NCBI RefSeq assembly: GCF_024137965.1
Contig: NZ_CP099975.1
Coordinates: 1,054,001-1,118,000 of the forward strand
Direction of reading: 5' to 3'
Origin: Halomonas sp. Y3
GTDB lineage: Bacteria; Pseudomonadota; Gammaproteobacteria; Pseudomonadales; Halomonadaceae
Length of the DNA stretch: 64,000 bases
Shown: in pieces, positions 36,277 to 44,999 of the stretch
Layout: each line of letters starts with the position of its first letter
Position numbering within the stretch: position 1 is the first letter of the stretch
Notes under the pieces: model-generated
The model's input: the letters and a program-made list of their open reading frames with translations, nothing else
Told to the model about the DNA's origin: nothing
Database searches by the model: none
Position numbers and translations under genes: made by a program

Positions 36277-36735
36277 ATGCCGGAGATTAGCCCTGCCATC
36301 GGCATCGGCGAGCTGGCACGGCGCGCCGGCTGCAAGCCTGAAACGGTGCGCTACTATGAGCGCATCGGGTTGGTGGGCGATGCGTCGCGCACCGTGGGTG
36401 GGCAGCGACGCTACGGCGAGGAGGCTGTCAGGCGGTTGACCTTCATTCGCCATGCCCGGGACTTCGGCTTCTCGGTGGATGCGGTGCGTGAACTGCTGGC
36501 CATGTCAGACCAACCCGACATGCCGTGTCAGGAGGTCGACGCCATTGCCAAGCACCACCTGGAGGAGATCGAGGCGCGGCTGCAGCGGCTCTCCGCTCTG
36601 CGTGACGAGCTCAGACGGATGGTGAGCCAGTGTGCCGGGGGGAAGGTCGAAAGCTGCCGGATCATTGAAGTGTTGGGCGATCATCAGCTTTGTATCAGCG
36701 ACCAGGCCCACGGAGGCGCTCACGATCTGGGGTAG
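36277..36735 (+). CDS. cadR: MerR-family metal sensor (CadR/PbrR-like)
   Basis: 152 aa from ATG 36277. HTH IGELARRAGCKPETVRYYER, then a helix and three cysteines: MPCQEVDAI near residue 87 and a C-x7-C pair near the C-terminus (SQCAGGKVESCRII), as in CadR/PbrR. A His-containing tail (DHQLCISDQAHGGAHDLG) may hold a second metal site. It activates the divergent ATPase operon on Cd, Pb or Zn. The start was chosen over longer in-frame options because GGGAGGAAC precedes it and the upstream codons run through the promoter. Confidence 0.92.
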   Translation: MPEISPAIGIGELARRAGCKPETVRYYERIGLVGDASRTVGGQRRYGEEAVRRLTFIRHARDFGFSVDAVRELLAMSDQPDMPCQEVDAIAKHHLEEIEARLQRLSALRDELRRMVSQCAGGKVESCRIIEVLGDHQLCISDQAHGGAHDLG

Positions 36736-36756
36736 GCGCCTGGACGGGTCGGCATG

Positions 36757-37539
36757 CTAGCCCAGCGAGACATCCAGGAACAGCATGAGTACCAATCCCA
36801 CCGAGAGCCCCAGCGTCGCCTTGTTCTGGTGGCCGCTTCGGTGGGTCTCGGGAATGATCTCATGGCTGATGACATAGAGCATGGCGCCGGCGGCGAAGGC
36901 CAGCCCCCAGGGGAGCAGCACTTGCGACATGCTGACGACTCCCGCTCCCAGCAGGCCACCTAACGGCTCGACCAGCCCGGTGAGGGAGGCAATGGTCCAG
37001 GATCGCCAGCGTGAATACCCCTCACCCAGCAATGCCACTGCCACCGCCAGGCCTTCCGGCGCATTCTGCAGGCCGATACCGATAGCAAGGGGAAGTCCCC
37101 CTTCGCTTCCCCCTGCTCCGAAGGCCACACCCACCGCCAGACCCTCTGGCAGGTTGTGGATCGTGATGGCGAAGATGAATAACCAGATTCGGCGCAGCGA
37201 TGCAGCCTCCGGCCCTTCACGCCCCTGTTCGAAATGTTCGTGGGGGAGTCGCTCATTCAGCAGGGCGACCAGTCCGATCCCCATCAGTATCGACGCGCAG
37301 GCAATGGCGGCAGGCAAGACGCTACCGCCATAGCGCAGTCCAGAGGCTTCCAGGGAGGGAATGATCAGTGAAAAGAAGGACGCCGCCAGCATGACACCGG
37401 CGGCGAATCCGAGTGCCAGGTCGCGAACGGCACGATCGGGCGCCTTGCTGATCAGGACAGGTAGCGCTCCGATGGCGGTCATCGAACCGGCGGCAAGACT
37501 ACCCAGGAACCCCAGTGTGACCGGAGAGACACCTTCCAT
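36757..37539 (-). CDS. ZIP-family metal transporter (ZupT-like)
   Basis: 260 aa from ATG 37539, preceded by AAGGGAAGGG. About eight membrane helices; helix 4 and 5 carry the ZIP metal motifs AITIHNLPEGLAVGVAFG and GLQNAPEGLAVAVALLG. Between them a loop with HEHFEQG may bind metal. ZIP proteins move Zn or other divalent ions into the cytoplasm. On a resistance island it could balance efflux, or work in reverse as proposed for some homologs. It converges with the cadR gene. Confidence 0.92.
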   Translation of the reverse strand: MEGVSPVTLGFLGSLAAGSMTAIGALPVLISKAPDRAVRDLALGFAAGVMLAASFFSLIIPSLEASGLRYGGSVLPAAIACASILMGIGLVALLNERLPHEHFEQGREGPEAASLRRIWLFIFAITIHNLPEGLAVGVAFGAGGSEGGLPLAIGIGLQNAPEGLAVAVALLGEGYSRWRSWTIASLTGLVEPLGGLLGAGVVSMSQVLLPWGLAFAAGAMLYVISHEIIPETHRSGHQNKATLGLSVGLVLMLFLDVSLG

Positions 37540-37646
37540 AGACCCTTCCCTTCTGGAGGATTGGTACTGCAGGGAATGTTGTGTCACACGACAATAGCCA
37601 TTACATGGCCACCGATGCGTGTCATACAACAAGCCTGCCTGTCGGC

Positions 37647-38906
37647 CTATCGATTATCCAAGGCGACCAGACCGGACGTACCGATGGCTTTTTGCAGACG
37701 ACCACGAGCCTCGAAGAGCACGCTTCGATAATCCTGGGGTGCCGGTGACTCCCCCAGAATGATGCGCTGCCCCTCCTCCAGAGGATCGACAGGTCGGTCA
37801 CCCACTCTCACTTCGTAGTGCAGGTTGGGACCCGTGGTGAGTCCGGAGGCCCCGACTTCCCCCAGCGTGTCGCCGGCATTGATGACGTCCCCGACCGACA
37901 GACCGGAGGCGAAGCGGCTGAGATGCGTATAGCGGCTGAGGGTGCCCATCTCGTGCTCTACCTCCACGACACGACCATAACCTCCACGGCGACCGATGAA
38001 GGAGACCCGCCCCGGCGCCGTCGCCATGACCGGGGTGCCGCGAGGCGCGGCAAGGTCGACGCCGTCATGACGACGTACCCCCCCGTATACGGGATGGCGT
38101 CGATTGCCGAAGGCGGACGTCAGGCGTGCGCCGACCACCGGGAACCGCTTCGTCTCCACAAGGCTACCGTCCTTGTAGAGCATCACGGTGGCTCTCTGGT
38201 CCGCTGGCCATACCATCTCCAGTCGTGCCGACTGGTCAGCCAACCCCATATAGGTCAGACGGGGAGGCCCAACTCGCGTGCCATCCTCTCGGCGATCCTC
38301 TTCCCACAGTAACTGCAGGCGCTCCGCGCCCGAAATATCTCGGGCTGTGTCCATGAGTCCGCCTAACAGCACCTCGAGGTCCACGGCGAAACGCGTGGGT
38401 ATCCCCTCTGCCGCCAAGGCGGCATAGAGTGACGTTTCGACGTCCACTTCACGGCCCAGAGTCAGGGTGTCGAGACGAGGCGGGACAATCCGCGTCGACG
38501 GCCGCTCCCCAAGCGTGACGACGTATTGAATACCCGAATCACGCTCGATGGTCACCGACACCGGCTGTCCGGTCGTCAGAGAGGTGAAAGTGAGACGGTC
38601 TCCAGGCCGCAAGCGTCTCGGGTCGAACCTCTCCGCCAGCGATTTCGACGCTTGGGTGCGCGTGTCGGAATCCGCGCCAAGCTGCTGCAGCAATGCATTC
38701 AGGGTATCCCCTGGTGCCACGGTTAGCTCTTGGGCGACGCGCTCGGGCGGCTGAACAGCCGAGGGTGATGATCCCTCCTGCGGGATAGCTTGTGCCCTGG
38801 CCGATGTCGGCTCGCTCGGTGATAGCGAGGCATTGTCTTGCCAATGGGCTTCGGCCAGCAGAGGGCCCAGCCCCATCAACCCTACCAGCATCCAGCGTCG
38901 CGTCAT
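37647..38906 (-). CDS. M23-family peptidoglycan endopeptidase
   Basis: 419 aa: signal peptide (MLVGLMGLGPLLAEAH), an OapA/LysM-like domain (ELTVAPGDTLNALLQQLGA), then a C-terminal M23 domain with HPVYGGVRRHDGVDLAAPRG (H...D zinc ligands) and NLHYEVRVG (H-x-H-type motif here LHY). It likely cleaves peptide cross-links in the cell wall. It overlaps the DsbA-like gene by ATGA on the same strand. An intact HxH third ligand is not obvious (LHYEV holds only the last His), as in many active homologs. Confidence 0.9.
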   Translation of the reverse strand: MTRRWMLVGLMGLGPLLAEAHWQDNASLSPSEPTSARAQAIPQEGSSPSAVQPPERVAQELTVAPGDTLNALLQQLGADSDTRTQASKSLAERFDPRRLRPGDRLTFTSLTTGQPVSVTIERDSGIQYVVTLGERPSTRIVPPRLDTLTLGREVDVETSLYAALAAEGIPTRFAVDLEVLLGGLMDTARDISGAERLQLLWEEDRREDGTRVGPPRLTYMGLADQSARLEMVWPADQRATVMLYKDGSLVETKRFPVVGARLTSAFGNRRHPVYGGVRRHDGVDLAAPRGTPVMATAPGRVSFIGRRGGYGRVVEVEHEMGTLSRYTHLSRFASGLSVGDVINAGDTLGEVGASGLTTGPNLHYEVRVGDRPVDPLEEGQRIILGESPAPQDYRSVLFEARGRLQKAIGTSGLVALDNR

Positions 38907-39580
38907 GACGCATCGTCCTCGCCAGAGGCCTCGGTCACCTCACGATTGACGGCGTCGACCAGCTCCTGCATGCCGAAGGGGTCCACCAGCTCGCCATTGA
39001 CGAAAAAGGTCGGCGTCTGGCGGATCTGATTGGCCTTGACGTCAGCCTTGTCCTGGTCGAAGACCGCTTGTACCTCGGGTGAATCAAGTTGTTCCTCTGC
39101 TGCAGCTCTATCTAGACCGGCCTGGCTGGCGATATCCAGAATAGCAGCTTCATCGAAGCTGCCATGAGCCGCCCACTGGCTCTGGCGGGCCAGCAACGCC
39201 TCCAGCACCGGCTGGAAGACGTCCTGGTGCCTGGCGACTTCCAGCACGCGAATGGCGGTTTCGGACACTTCTCCGTGGAAGGGCGTGTAGCGCACCACCA
39301 GCCGCACCTGGTCGGGGTACTCTTCCAGGATGCGCTTGGTCAGCGGGTAGAAGGCACGGCAGGCCTCACAGGCCGGGTCGAAGAACTCCACGATGGTCAC
39401 CGGTGCTTCTTCCGGCCCCAGAATAGGCGAGTGTGAGCGCACCAGAGAGTTTTCGACCTGAGCTCCATCCTGGTTGGCCGCCTCGGCGCCCATGCCCAAC
39501 AGCGAGGGTCTCGATACGATCACGATGATGGCGATCAGCATCAACGCACCGGCCAGGATAAAAGTCGCTTTTTTGTACAT
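38903..39580 (-). CDS. DsbA-family thiol:disulfide oxidoreductase, membrane-anchored
   Basis: 225 aa. An uncleaved N-terminal helix (ATFILAGALMLIAIIVIVSR) anchors a thioredoxin/DsbA fold with active site DPACEACRAFYPLTKR (C-x-x-C) and cis-Pro loop RQTPTFFVNGELVDPFG. It most resembles the BdbD/DsbG-like group annotated as thioredoxin-domain proteins. Periplasmic disulfide formation or repair may matter under Hg or Cd thiol stress. Coupled by ATGA to the downstream M23 peptidase gene. No DsbB partner is visible in the island. Confidence 0.9.
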   Translation of the reverse strand: MYKKATFILAGALMLIAIIVIVSRPSLLGMGAEAANQDGAQVENSLVRSHSPILGPEEAPVTIVEFFDPACEACRAFYPLTKRILEEYPDQVRLVVRYTPFHGEVSETAIRVLEVARHQDVFQPVLEALLARQSQWAAHGSFDEAAILDIASQAGLDRAAAEEQLDSPEVQAVFDQDKADVKANQIRQTPTFFVNGELVDPFGMQELVDAVNREVTEASGEDDAS

Positions 39581-39681
39581 TTACTTCTCCAATTCAAATG
39601 GTTAAGCGAAAAGCACGACGAGAGGACTGCTGAGTGGATCTCAACCGCTGATGGGTGCCCAAGTCGGCGAATAGTGGCGTG

Positions 39682-40583
39682 TTATCCATGCCCATAAAGA
39701 TTGGCTCCCTGATGCGCATGATCAATATGCTCGAATTCCAAGCTGGAGTGGCCAATGTCAAAGCGTGCTTTGATATCCGCCTTGATCGCCTCGAGCTGCT
39801 GCCAGCCTTCTTCCGTCGTCACCACGTGGCAGTCAAGTGCGGCGGTATTCTCCTGCATTTGCCATAGGTGAACATGATGCACATCCTCAACCCCTTCGAC
39901 GCTACGCAGGGCATCAATGACTGATTGACCATCGACATCGGGTGGCGAGCTCAGCATCAGTGTCCGGATGGGGCCACCTATCTCCGTAAAGGCAAGATAG
40001 AGAATATAGAGTGCAATACTGATCGTAATCGCGGGGTCTACCCAGCGCATGTCGTATAGCAGAATCAGCGAGCCGCCAATGATCACAGCGATGGACGCAA
40101 ACGCATCAGACAGGTTGTGCAGGAAGAGAGCCCGAATGTTGACGCTATGTTTTTGCATCGACCAGGTGAGCAAGGCCGTTAGCGCATCGACAAGAAGAGC
40201 GACAATGCCGATGATGACGACTATCCAGCCCTGAATCTCTGGCGGGTCGATCATGCGCATCACGCCTTCATAAATTAGATAAAACCCAACGAGAATGAGG
40301 GTCGTGTAGTTGATCAGCGCTGCGACAATCTCGATTCGCCCATAGCCGAACGTCATCTGAGAGTCTGGCGGCCGTCTCGCGATCTTGCGGGCAGCAAATG
40401 CAATGATAAGGGCAGCCATGTCGGAAAGTTATGCAGCGCATCCGCGATCAGCGCGAGGCTTCCCGCCAGGATACCCCCAACGATCTGAGCAACAGTCAAT
40501 ATCCCGTTGGCCCAGATGGCGATGCTCATCCGACGGTCACCAGAGGTGGGGTCAAGATGGGGATGATCGTGATGATGTCCCAT
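39682..40583 (-). pseudogene. Cation diffusion facilitator exporter (CzcD/ZitB-like), frameshifted
   Basis: Two overlapping frames together make a CDF protein. The first (from ATG 40583) gives a His-rich start and helix 1 ending GSLALIADALHNF; the second gives DMAALIIAFAARKIARR to the C-terminal domain with VEDVHHVHLWQM and CHVVTTEE. At about 40425 the run reads AACTTTCCGACATGG, where one more T would restore NFSDMAAL. So a single-base loss splits the gene. The CDF metal residues (HNFSD, later DAFAS) are otherwise kept, which suggests recent loss, or a sequencing error. A CadR-type promoter lies directly upstream. Confidence 0.88.
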
Positions 40584-40614
40584 GCGTCATCCTAGTGTCA
40601 CCTGATGACCCAGC

Positions 40615-40645
40615 AGTATAAAACCTATAGCAACTCAAGATTCAA
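40615..40645 (-). promoter_or_regulatory. Second CadR-type promoter, upstream of the CDF gene
   Basis: Minus strand TTGAAT (40645-40640), 19-bp spacer, TATACT (40620-40615), with GTTGCTATAGG in the spacer. The -35, -10 and spacing equal those of the ATPase promoter at 36224-36254; the left half of the dyad is altered (CTTGAG for CTATAG). It implies that the same regulator, or a lost second copy, controls the CDF gene. Confidence 0.8.
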
Positions 40646-40732
40646 GCCCGAATTCTAATGAAGACCGAGCCGGGGCTAGGCGTATGGAACTTTGCGTAGT
40701 GGGCGCCGTACCAAACACGGTTACCATGTTCC

Positions 40733-40987
40733 ATGCCCCGGAAGGAGCCCATTTTGATACCCAAGCCGCACTCGCACGCCTGGCTGATGAGCCTAGCTTT
40801 ACTATTGATGGTGACGCCAGCCCTCGCCGAGCCACGACTGCCAGACTTCACGGAGCTGGTCGACAAGGCCGCGCCGGCCGTCGTCAACATCTCGACCTCC
40901 CGGGAAGTCGAGATGTCCATGACGTCCTCTCGGCAGTTTGGGGGGCAGGAGATACCGGAGGTCTTCCGTGAGTTCAATGGTGACTGA
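40733..40987 (+). pseudogene. DegP/MucD-type periplasmic protease, N-terminal fragment
   Basis: 84 codons. Signal peptide (HAWLMSLALLLMVTPALAEP), then LPDFTELVDKAAPAVVNIST, the conserved start of the Do/DegP/MucD trypsin-like domain, then a few linker residues and a stop. The catalytic triad and PDZ domains are missing. It may still be translated as a short exported peptide. The fragment is near the right end of the island, just before a merA fragment, in a zone of decay. Confidence 0.85.
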
Positions 40988-40997
40988 CCGCGACTGA

Positions 40998-41099
<102 letters not shown>

Positions 41100-41133
41100 A
41101 CGGCCAGGACAGGATACTCTATTGAATATCACT

Positions 41134-41160
41134 ACTTGCACAAGTCAGGAAACAGACTTG
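41134..41160. repeat. Nested inverted repeats near island right end
   Basis: ACTTG-CA-CAAGT (41134-41145) is followed by CAAGTC (41141-41146) and GACTTG (41155-41160) in inverted orientation, with an 8-nt gap. They lie 37-63 bp inside the right junction, a suitable place for recombinase arm sites. Confidence 0.45.
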
Positions 41161-41197
41161 ATCGAGCTTCCAGCCAGGTTTGCTTTTCTACGGATAA

Positions 41198-41632
41198 GGC
41201 CAGGGTACGCGTCGGCGCAATCCCCACGCTGACCGGAATGTGCGTGAAGCGCCGTACCTTGGTGAACAGCTCCTGGGCGTGACGGTGCATCTGCTCCGGG
41301 GCAAAGCCGTCGAAGCGCACGAACATCTCGTCGATGGAGTAGGGCTCCACCCCGGCAGAGAACTCCTCTAGCACCTGCTGCACCCGGGAGGACATATCCC
41401 CGTAGAGCTCATAGTTCGACGACAGCAGCGCTATGCGCCGCTGACGGAGCAGCGGCTGCAGCTCGAAGGCCGGCGTGCCCATGGCCACGCCCAGCGCCTT
41501 GAGCTCGTTGGAGCGGGCGATCACGCAGCCATCGTTGTTGGAGAGCACGCCCACGGGCACGCCCTCAAGCCGCGGCTGGAAGGCCCGCTCGCAGCTGACG
41601 TAGAAGTTATTGCAGTCGATCAGTCCGATCAT
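41198..41632 (-). pseudogene. umuC: umuC N-terminal part (DNA polymerase V)
   Basis: 145 codons from ATG 41632: MIGLIDCNNFYVSCERAFQP, the Y-family steric-gate and first-Asp block, then VLSNNDGCVIARSNELKALG and PYSIDEMFVRFDGF with the catalytic Asp-Glu, ending VSVGIAPTRTLA. From 41197 down, 22 island-coded codons (LSVEKQTWLEARSSLFPDLC, then K) follow before a stop. The rest of the gene is at 17298-18155. A truncated protein with palm and part of the fingers could be made but lacks thumb and little finger. Located 14 bp after umuD. Confidence 0.94.
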
Positions 41633-41646
41633 GGGCCCGGCCCCGG

Positions 41647-42087
41647 CTAGACGGCGTACTCGTGAACCACCGCGCGTACCACGCCCCAGGCCTGGCACTC
41701 CAGGTCCGCGGCGGGGATGGGGCGGTAGGCGGGGTTCGCCGAGGTGAAGTAGGGGCGGTTGCCGATCAGCTCGTAGCGTTTCACCACCAGCTCCCCCTCC
41801 ACCGTGGCGACCAGGATGTGCCCGGGGCGCGGCTCGATGGCGCTATCCACCACCAGCAGATCGCCCTCCGCGATGCCCAGCGCCTCCATGCTGTCGCCGG
41901 TGACGGTCATGAAGAAGGTCGAAGAGGGGCGCTTCACCAGCCGCTCGTTGAGATCCAGGGTGCGCCCCTCGTAGTCCTGGGCCGGGCTCGGAAAGCCCGA
42001 CAGCCCGGCCCGCGTCAGGGGTAGAGGGAAGGGCAAGGGCTGCGCCGGCGGCGCCGGCTCGGCGGGGATGAGCTTGGCGTGTGGCAT
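41647..42087 (-). CDS. umuD: UmuD, LexA-like autoprotease subunit of Pol V
   Basis: 146 aa from ATG 42087, preceded by AAAGGAG. The self-cleavage site is Ala-Gly in PLTRAGLSGFPSPAQD; the Ser-Lys dyad is in VTGDSMEALGIAEGDLL and GELVVKRYELIGN. RecA-stimulated cleavage gives UmuD', the partner of UmuC. It is intact and has an SOS-like operator upstream, yet its partner umuC is interrupted, so it is functionally orphaned unless another umuC exists. It could still pair with other Y-family polymerases. Confidence 0.95.
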   Translation of the reverse strand: MPHAKLIPAEPAPPAQPLPFPLPLTRAGLSGFPSPAQDYEGRTLDLNERLVKRPSSTFFMTVTGDSMEALGIAEGDLLVVDSAIEPRPGHILVATVEGELVVKRYELIGNRPYFTSANPAYRPIPAADLECQAWGVVRAVVHEYAV

Positions 42088-42103
42088 GGTGGGCTCCTTT
42101 CGA

Positions 42104-42123
42104 TACCTGATATTCATACAGTA
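42104..42123 (-). promoter_or_regulatory. LexA (SOS) box-like operator of umuDC
   Basis: The minus strand reads TACTGTATGAATATCAGGTA, 17 bp before the umuD ATG. The left half is a perfect LexA half-site (TACTGTAT); the right half is shifted by one base (TCAG for ACAG). Position and left half support LexA control with weaker affinity. Confidence 0.65.
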
Positions 42124-42186
42124 TCGACCAGGAGGCCCGGCCTGCCAAGCCCATGCGCTACGAAGTGTGCCGCCGGCGGCCCGCTG

Positions 42187-42498
42187 TCACGCCAGCTGCC
42201 GCCACAGTGCGGCTGCCAGTACCCCGCCGGCGATGGCCGGCAGGGGTTTCCTGAGCGTCAGCATGATCACGGCGGTGGTGAGAAGGGCCAGGCGCGCGGC
42301 GTTGTCGCCGGTCACCGCCAGGGGAGCGAGCAGGGCCACCAGCACCGAGCCGGACATGGCGTGGATGAATTGCCGCACCCGGTAGCCGATGGGCACGAAG
42401 GACATCACGAAGACGCCGCCCCAGCGGGTCGCCAGGGTCACCGCGCCCATGGCCAAGATGATGAGCAGGGCTCCCAGGCCGCCGGTCTCGAGGCTCAT
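42187..42498 (-). CDS. azlD: AzlD-family branched-chain amino acid exporter small subunit
   Basis: 103 aa from ATG 42498, overlapping azlC by 4 bp (ATGA). Four hydrophobic segments and the family block GAVTLATRWGGVFVMSFVPI. With AzlC it forms an exporter of branched-chain amino acids or analogues. Monotonic high GC and no control site between the pair. Confidence 0.9.
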   Translation of the reverse strand: MSLETGGLGALLIILAMGAVTLATRWGGVFVMSFVPIGYRVRQFIHAMSGSVLVALLAPLAVTGDNAARLALLTTAVIMLTLRKPLPAIAGGVLAAALWRQLA

Positions 42499-43202
42499 TC
42501 GCGCTTCCCCCACACCAGGCCCACCAGGCCGCCGGCAAGGGCGCCCACCACCACATGGCTGTTCTCCGGCAGGTGGTAGAAGGCGACCAGCGAGGCGCCG
42601 GCGGCCACCGCCCAGATCAGCAGCATGCGCAGGTTCTTCTCGCCGCCCACCACCATGGCGAGCAGAAAGCAGCCCATCACCATGTCGAGCCCCAGGCTGG
42701 CGGGGTCCTGCACGGCACCGCCCACGTGCAGGCCCAGCCAGGTGCCGAGCACCCAGAAGCCCCACAGGGCAATGCCGCCGCCCAGCAGCAGGCCCAGCCC
42801 CGGCTGGCCGCGGCCGAAGGCCTGCATGGCCATGGCCCAGTTGGCGTCGGAAGCGACCACCATGATGCCGTAGCGCCGGGCCGGCGAGAGCGGCTCCAGC
42901 CAGGGGTAGAGGGTAGCGCCCATCAGCAGGTGGCGAGCATTGATGGCAAAGACCGTCACCAGCAGGGTGAAGACGGGAATCTGCGGTCCCCAGAGCTCGA
43001 GGGCGGCGAACTGGGAGGCACCGGCGAAGACCAGGGTGCTCATCAGCACGATCTCCAGGCCGCCAAGCCCCACCTGAGCCGCCGCCAGCCCGAAGGCGAT
43101 GCCGAACACGATCACGAACAGCGATAGCGGCAGCAGCGTCTTGAACCCCTCCCATACCAGCGCCCGGTCCAGGCGGTATGGGCTCGTTTCCCTGGTCGTC
43201 AT
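42495..43202 (-). CDS. azlC: AzlC-family branched-chain amino acid exporter large subunit
   Basis: 235 aa from ATG 43202; upstream codons to 43265 lack family similarity. About seven helices; conserved FGIAFGLAAAQVGLGGLEIV and FAGASQFAALELWG, then INARHLLMGATLYPWL. It is the main pore of the AzlCD exporter. Transcribed away from the GlxA-type regulator only in sense of position: both are on the minus strand, 134 bp apart. Confidence 0.92.
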   Translation of the reverse strand: MTTRETSPYRLDRALVWEGFKTLLPLSLFVIVFGIAFGLAAAQVGLGGLEIVLMSTLVFAGASQFAALELWGPQIPVFTLLVTVFAINARHLLMGATLYPWLEPLSPARRYGIMVVASDANWAMAMQAFGRGQPGLGLLLGGGIALWGFWVLGTWLGLHVGGAVQDPASLGLDMVMGCFLLAMVVGGEKNLRMLLIWAVAAGASLVAFYHLPENSHVVVGALAGGLVGLVWGKRE

Positions 43203-43336
43203 GTCATGCTCCCTTGTGCCCGATCGTTCGGCGCTGCCGATACAGTGAATCCGCCAGTTCGCCATGCCCTGCGGAGGGAATCAAGTCTGCCCTGGGCAGG
43301 TGGGCGGTGCTCAGGGGGCCATCGGCGCGCAAGACG

Positions 43337-44296
43337 CTAGTCGCTTGTCCCGCCGCTTCCGAATCGGGCCCGGTGCTGGCTGGGTGAAAGGCCCGTGTGC
43401 TTGATGAACATCTTGCGAAAGGCGCTGGTGTCCTCGTAGCCCACCGTCAGGGCGACCTGTTCCACGCTGTCACGGCGGTTTTCCAGCAGCTCCCTGGCGC
43501 GCTGCAGGCGAAGCTGCTGGAGGTATTCGCCGGGGCCGAACCCGGTGGCCTGTCGGAAGCGGCGCATCAGGGTACGTTCGCCGAGGCCCGCGGTGGCGGC
43601 CATCTCGGCGGTGGTCTGGCGGCGGGTGAAATGTGCGTGCAGGTGGTGCTGGAGCCGCAGGATCGCGCGGTCGCCGTGGGCCATCTCGGGAGTAAAGGCG
43701 CGGTAGTAGCGCTGCTGGCGCTCGCCGGTGTCGATGACCAGGAAGCGGCCCAGCGACTGCACCACGGAGGGCGGCACGTGGCGTGCAACCAGGTGCAGTC
43801 CGAGGTCCATCCAGGCCATGACGCCGCCTGCCGTCACCAGATCGGCCTCCGGCACCAGCAGCGCGTCGGTATCCAGGGCGAGGTGAGGGTAGTGGGCCCG
43901 AAACTGTGCTTCGAGCTGCCAGTGGGTGGTGGCCCGGCGTCCCTCGAGCAGGCCGGCCTGGGCGAGAAGGAAGGCGCCCGCGCAGACGGAGCAGACCACC
44001 GTGCCGGCGGCGTGCCACTCACGCAGCGTCCGGCAGAGTTGGGGCTGGGCGCTCAGGTAGGCGTCACCCTCCAGGATCGGCGGCACGATGGCGATCTCGG
44101 GTCGCACGGTGGGCGTGCTGTCCGTCGGCAGCAGCTCCACGGCGAAGCTCACCCCGGGCGTTGACTGCAGCTCCTGCAGGATGCGGTTGGCGGTACCGAA
44201 CAGGTCCTGCAGCCCATAGAGAGCCGATTGGGCGCTGCCCGGCAGGGTCGGGATCGCGATCCGGATGCGGCGGGGCCGCGTGTCATTTCTTGCCTG
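43337..44296 (-). CDS. GlxA-type regulator (DJ-1/PfpI domain plus AraC HTH)
   Basis: 319 aa from ATG 44296. Residues 10-190 form a DJ-1/PfpI class I glutaminase-like domain with VCSVCAGAFLLAQAGLLEGR (nucleophile-elbow Cys) and RRATTHWQLEAQF. The C-terminal 100 residues are an AraC double HTH (MAATAGLGERTLMRRFRQAT and VALTVGYEDTSAFRKMFIKH). Members control amine, choline or arginine catabolism. It diverges from the isochorismatase-like hydrolase over 79 bp and probably regulates it. Confidence 0.9.
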   Translation of the reverse strand, partial: QARNDTRPRRIRIAIPTLPGSAQSALYGLQDLFGTANRILQELQSTPGVSFAVELLPTDSTPTVRPEIAIVPPILEGDAYLSAQPQLCRTLREWHAAGTVVCSVCAGAFLLAQAGLLEGRRATTHWQLEAQFRAHYPHLALDTDALLVPEADLVTAGGVMAWMDLGLHLVARHVPPSVVQSLGRFLVIDTGERQQRYYRAFTPEMAHGDRAILRLQHHLHAHFTRRQTTAEMAATAGLGERTLMRRFRQATGFGPGEYLQQLRLQRARELLENRRDSVEQVALTVGYEDTSAFRKMFIKHTGLSPSQHRARFGSGGTSD

Positions 44297-44375
44297 CATT
44301 GTGTCACTCCTGCCACCCGACCCCATGGCCGGGGCCTGCCATGATGCAGTCTCCATTCCCTGAGGAGAACTCCCC

Positions 44376-44936
44376 ATGAGCCAGACCGCCCTGATGATCG
44401 TGGACCTGCAGAACGACTACTTCCCCGCCGGCAAGTGGCCGCTGGTGGGCATCGAGCAGGCTGTCGACAATGCCGCCGGCGTGCTCGCCCACTTCCGCGA
44501 GCGGTCGCTGCCCATCGTGCATATCCGCCACGAGTTCCCCTCCGAGGAGGCGCCCTTCTTCGTGCCGGGGAGCGAGGGAGCGCGCATCCATGCCTCCATG
44601 GCGCCGCAGGAGTCCGGAAGCGAAGCCGTGATCCTCAAGAACAGCGTCAACGCCTTCCTGGGCACCTCGCTGCATGAGCACCTGCAGGAGCAGGGCATCG
44701 AGCAGCTGGTGGTCGTCGGTGCCATGAGTCATATGTGCATTGATGCCGCCACCCGGGCCGCTTCCGACCTGGGCTATTCGGTCACGGTGCTGCAGGACGC
44801 CTGCGCGACCCACGACCAGGAGTTCAACGGCCAGACGGTGCCGGCCGCCCAGGTGCACGCGGCCTTCATGGCCGGGCTCGGCTTCGCCTATGCCGAGGTC
44901 ACCGATACCGCCGCCTGGATCGATCGGCACAGGTAA
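44376..44936 (+). CDS. Isochorismatase-like cysteine hydrolase
   Basis: 186 aa. The catalytic triad of the family is visible: Asp in LMIVDLQNDYFPAGKWPL, Lys in VILKNSVNAFLGTSL and Cys in VVGAMSHMCIDAATRAASDL, with the preceding cis-peptide loop. Relatives hydrolyse nicotinamide, N-carbamoylsarcosine, ureidoacrylate or isochorismate. Sequence does not decide among them. RBS GAGGAGA. Divergent from a GlxA-type regulator, which suggests inducible use in amide degradation. Confidence 0.9.
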   Translation: MSQTALMIVDLQNDYFPAGKWPLVGIEQAVDNAAGVLAHFRERSLPIVHIRHEFPSEEAPFFVPGSEGARIHASMAPQESGSEAVILKNSVNAFLGTSLHEHLQEQGIEQLVVVGAMSHMCIDAATRAASDLGYSVTVLQDACATHDQEFNGQTVPAAQVHAAFMAGLGFAYAEVTDTAAWIDRHR

Positions 44937-44999
44937 TGTCGTTGGGGAAAAGCCGTAGATACCCCACGATACTGGATGCTGTTCGCGGCGCTGCGCCGC

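Noticed and set aside
33496-36735. A second ISPpu12-like ISL3 unit around lspA-cadA-cadR
   Set aside because: The gene set resembles known ISL3 passenger genes, but no GGGTATCCGG-type ends or second transposase were found around it.
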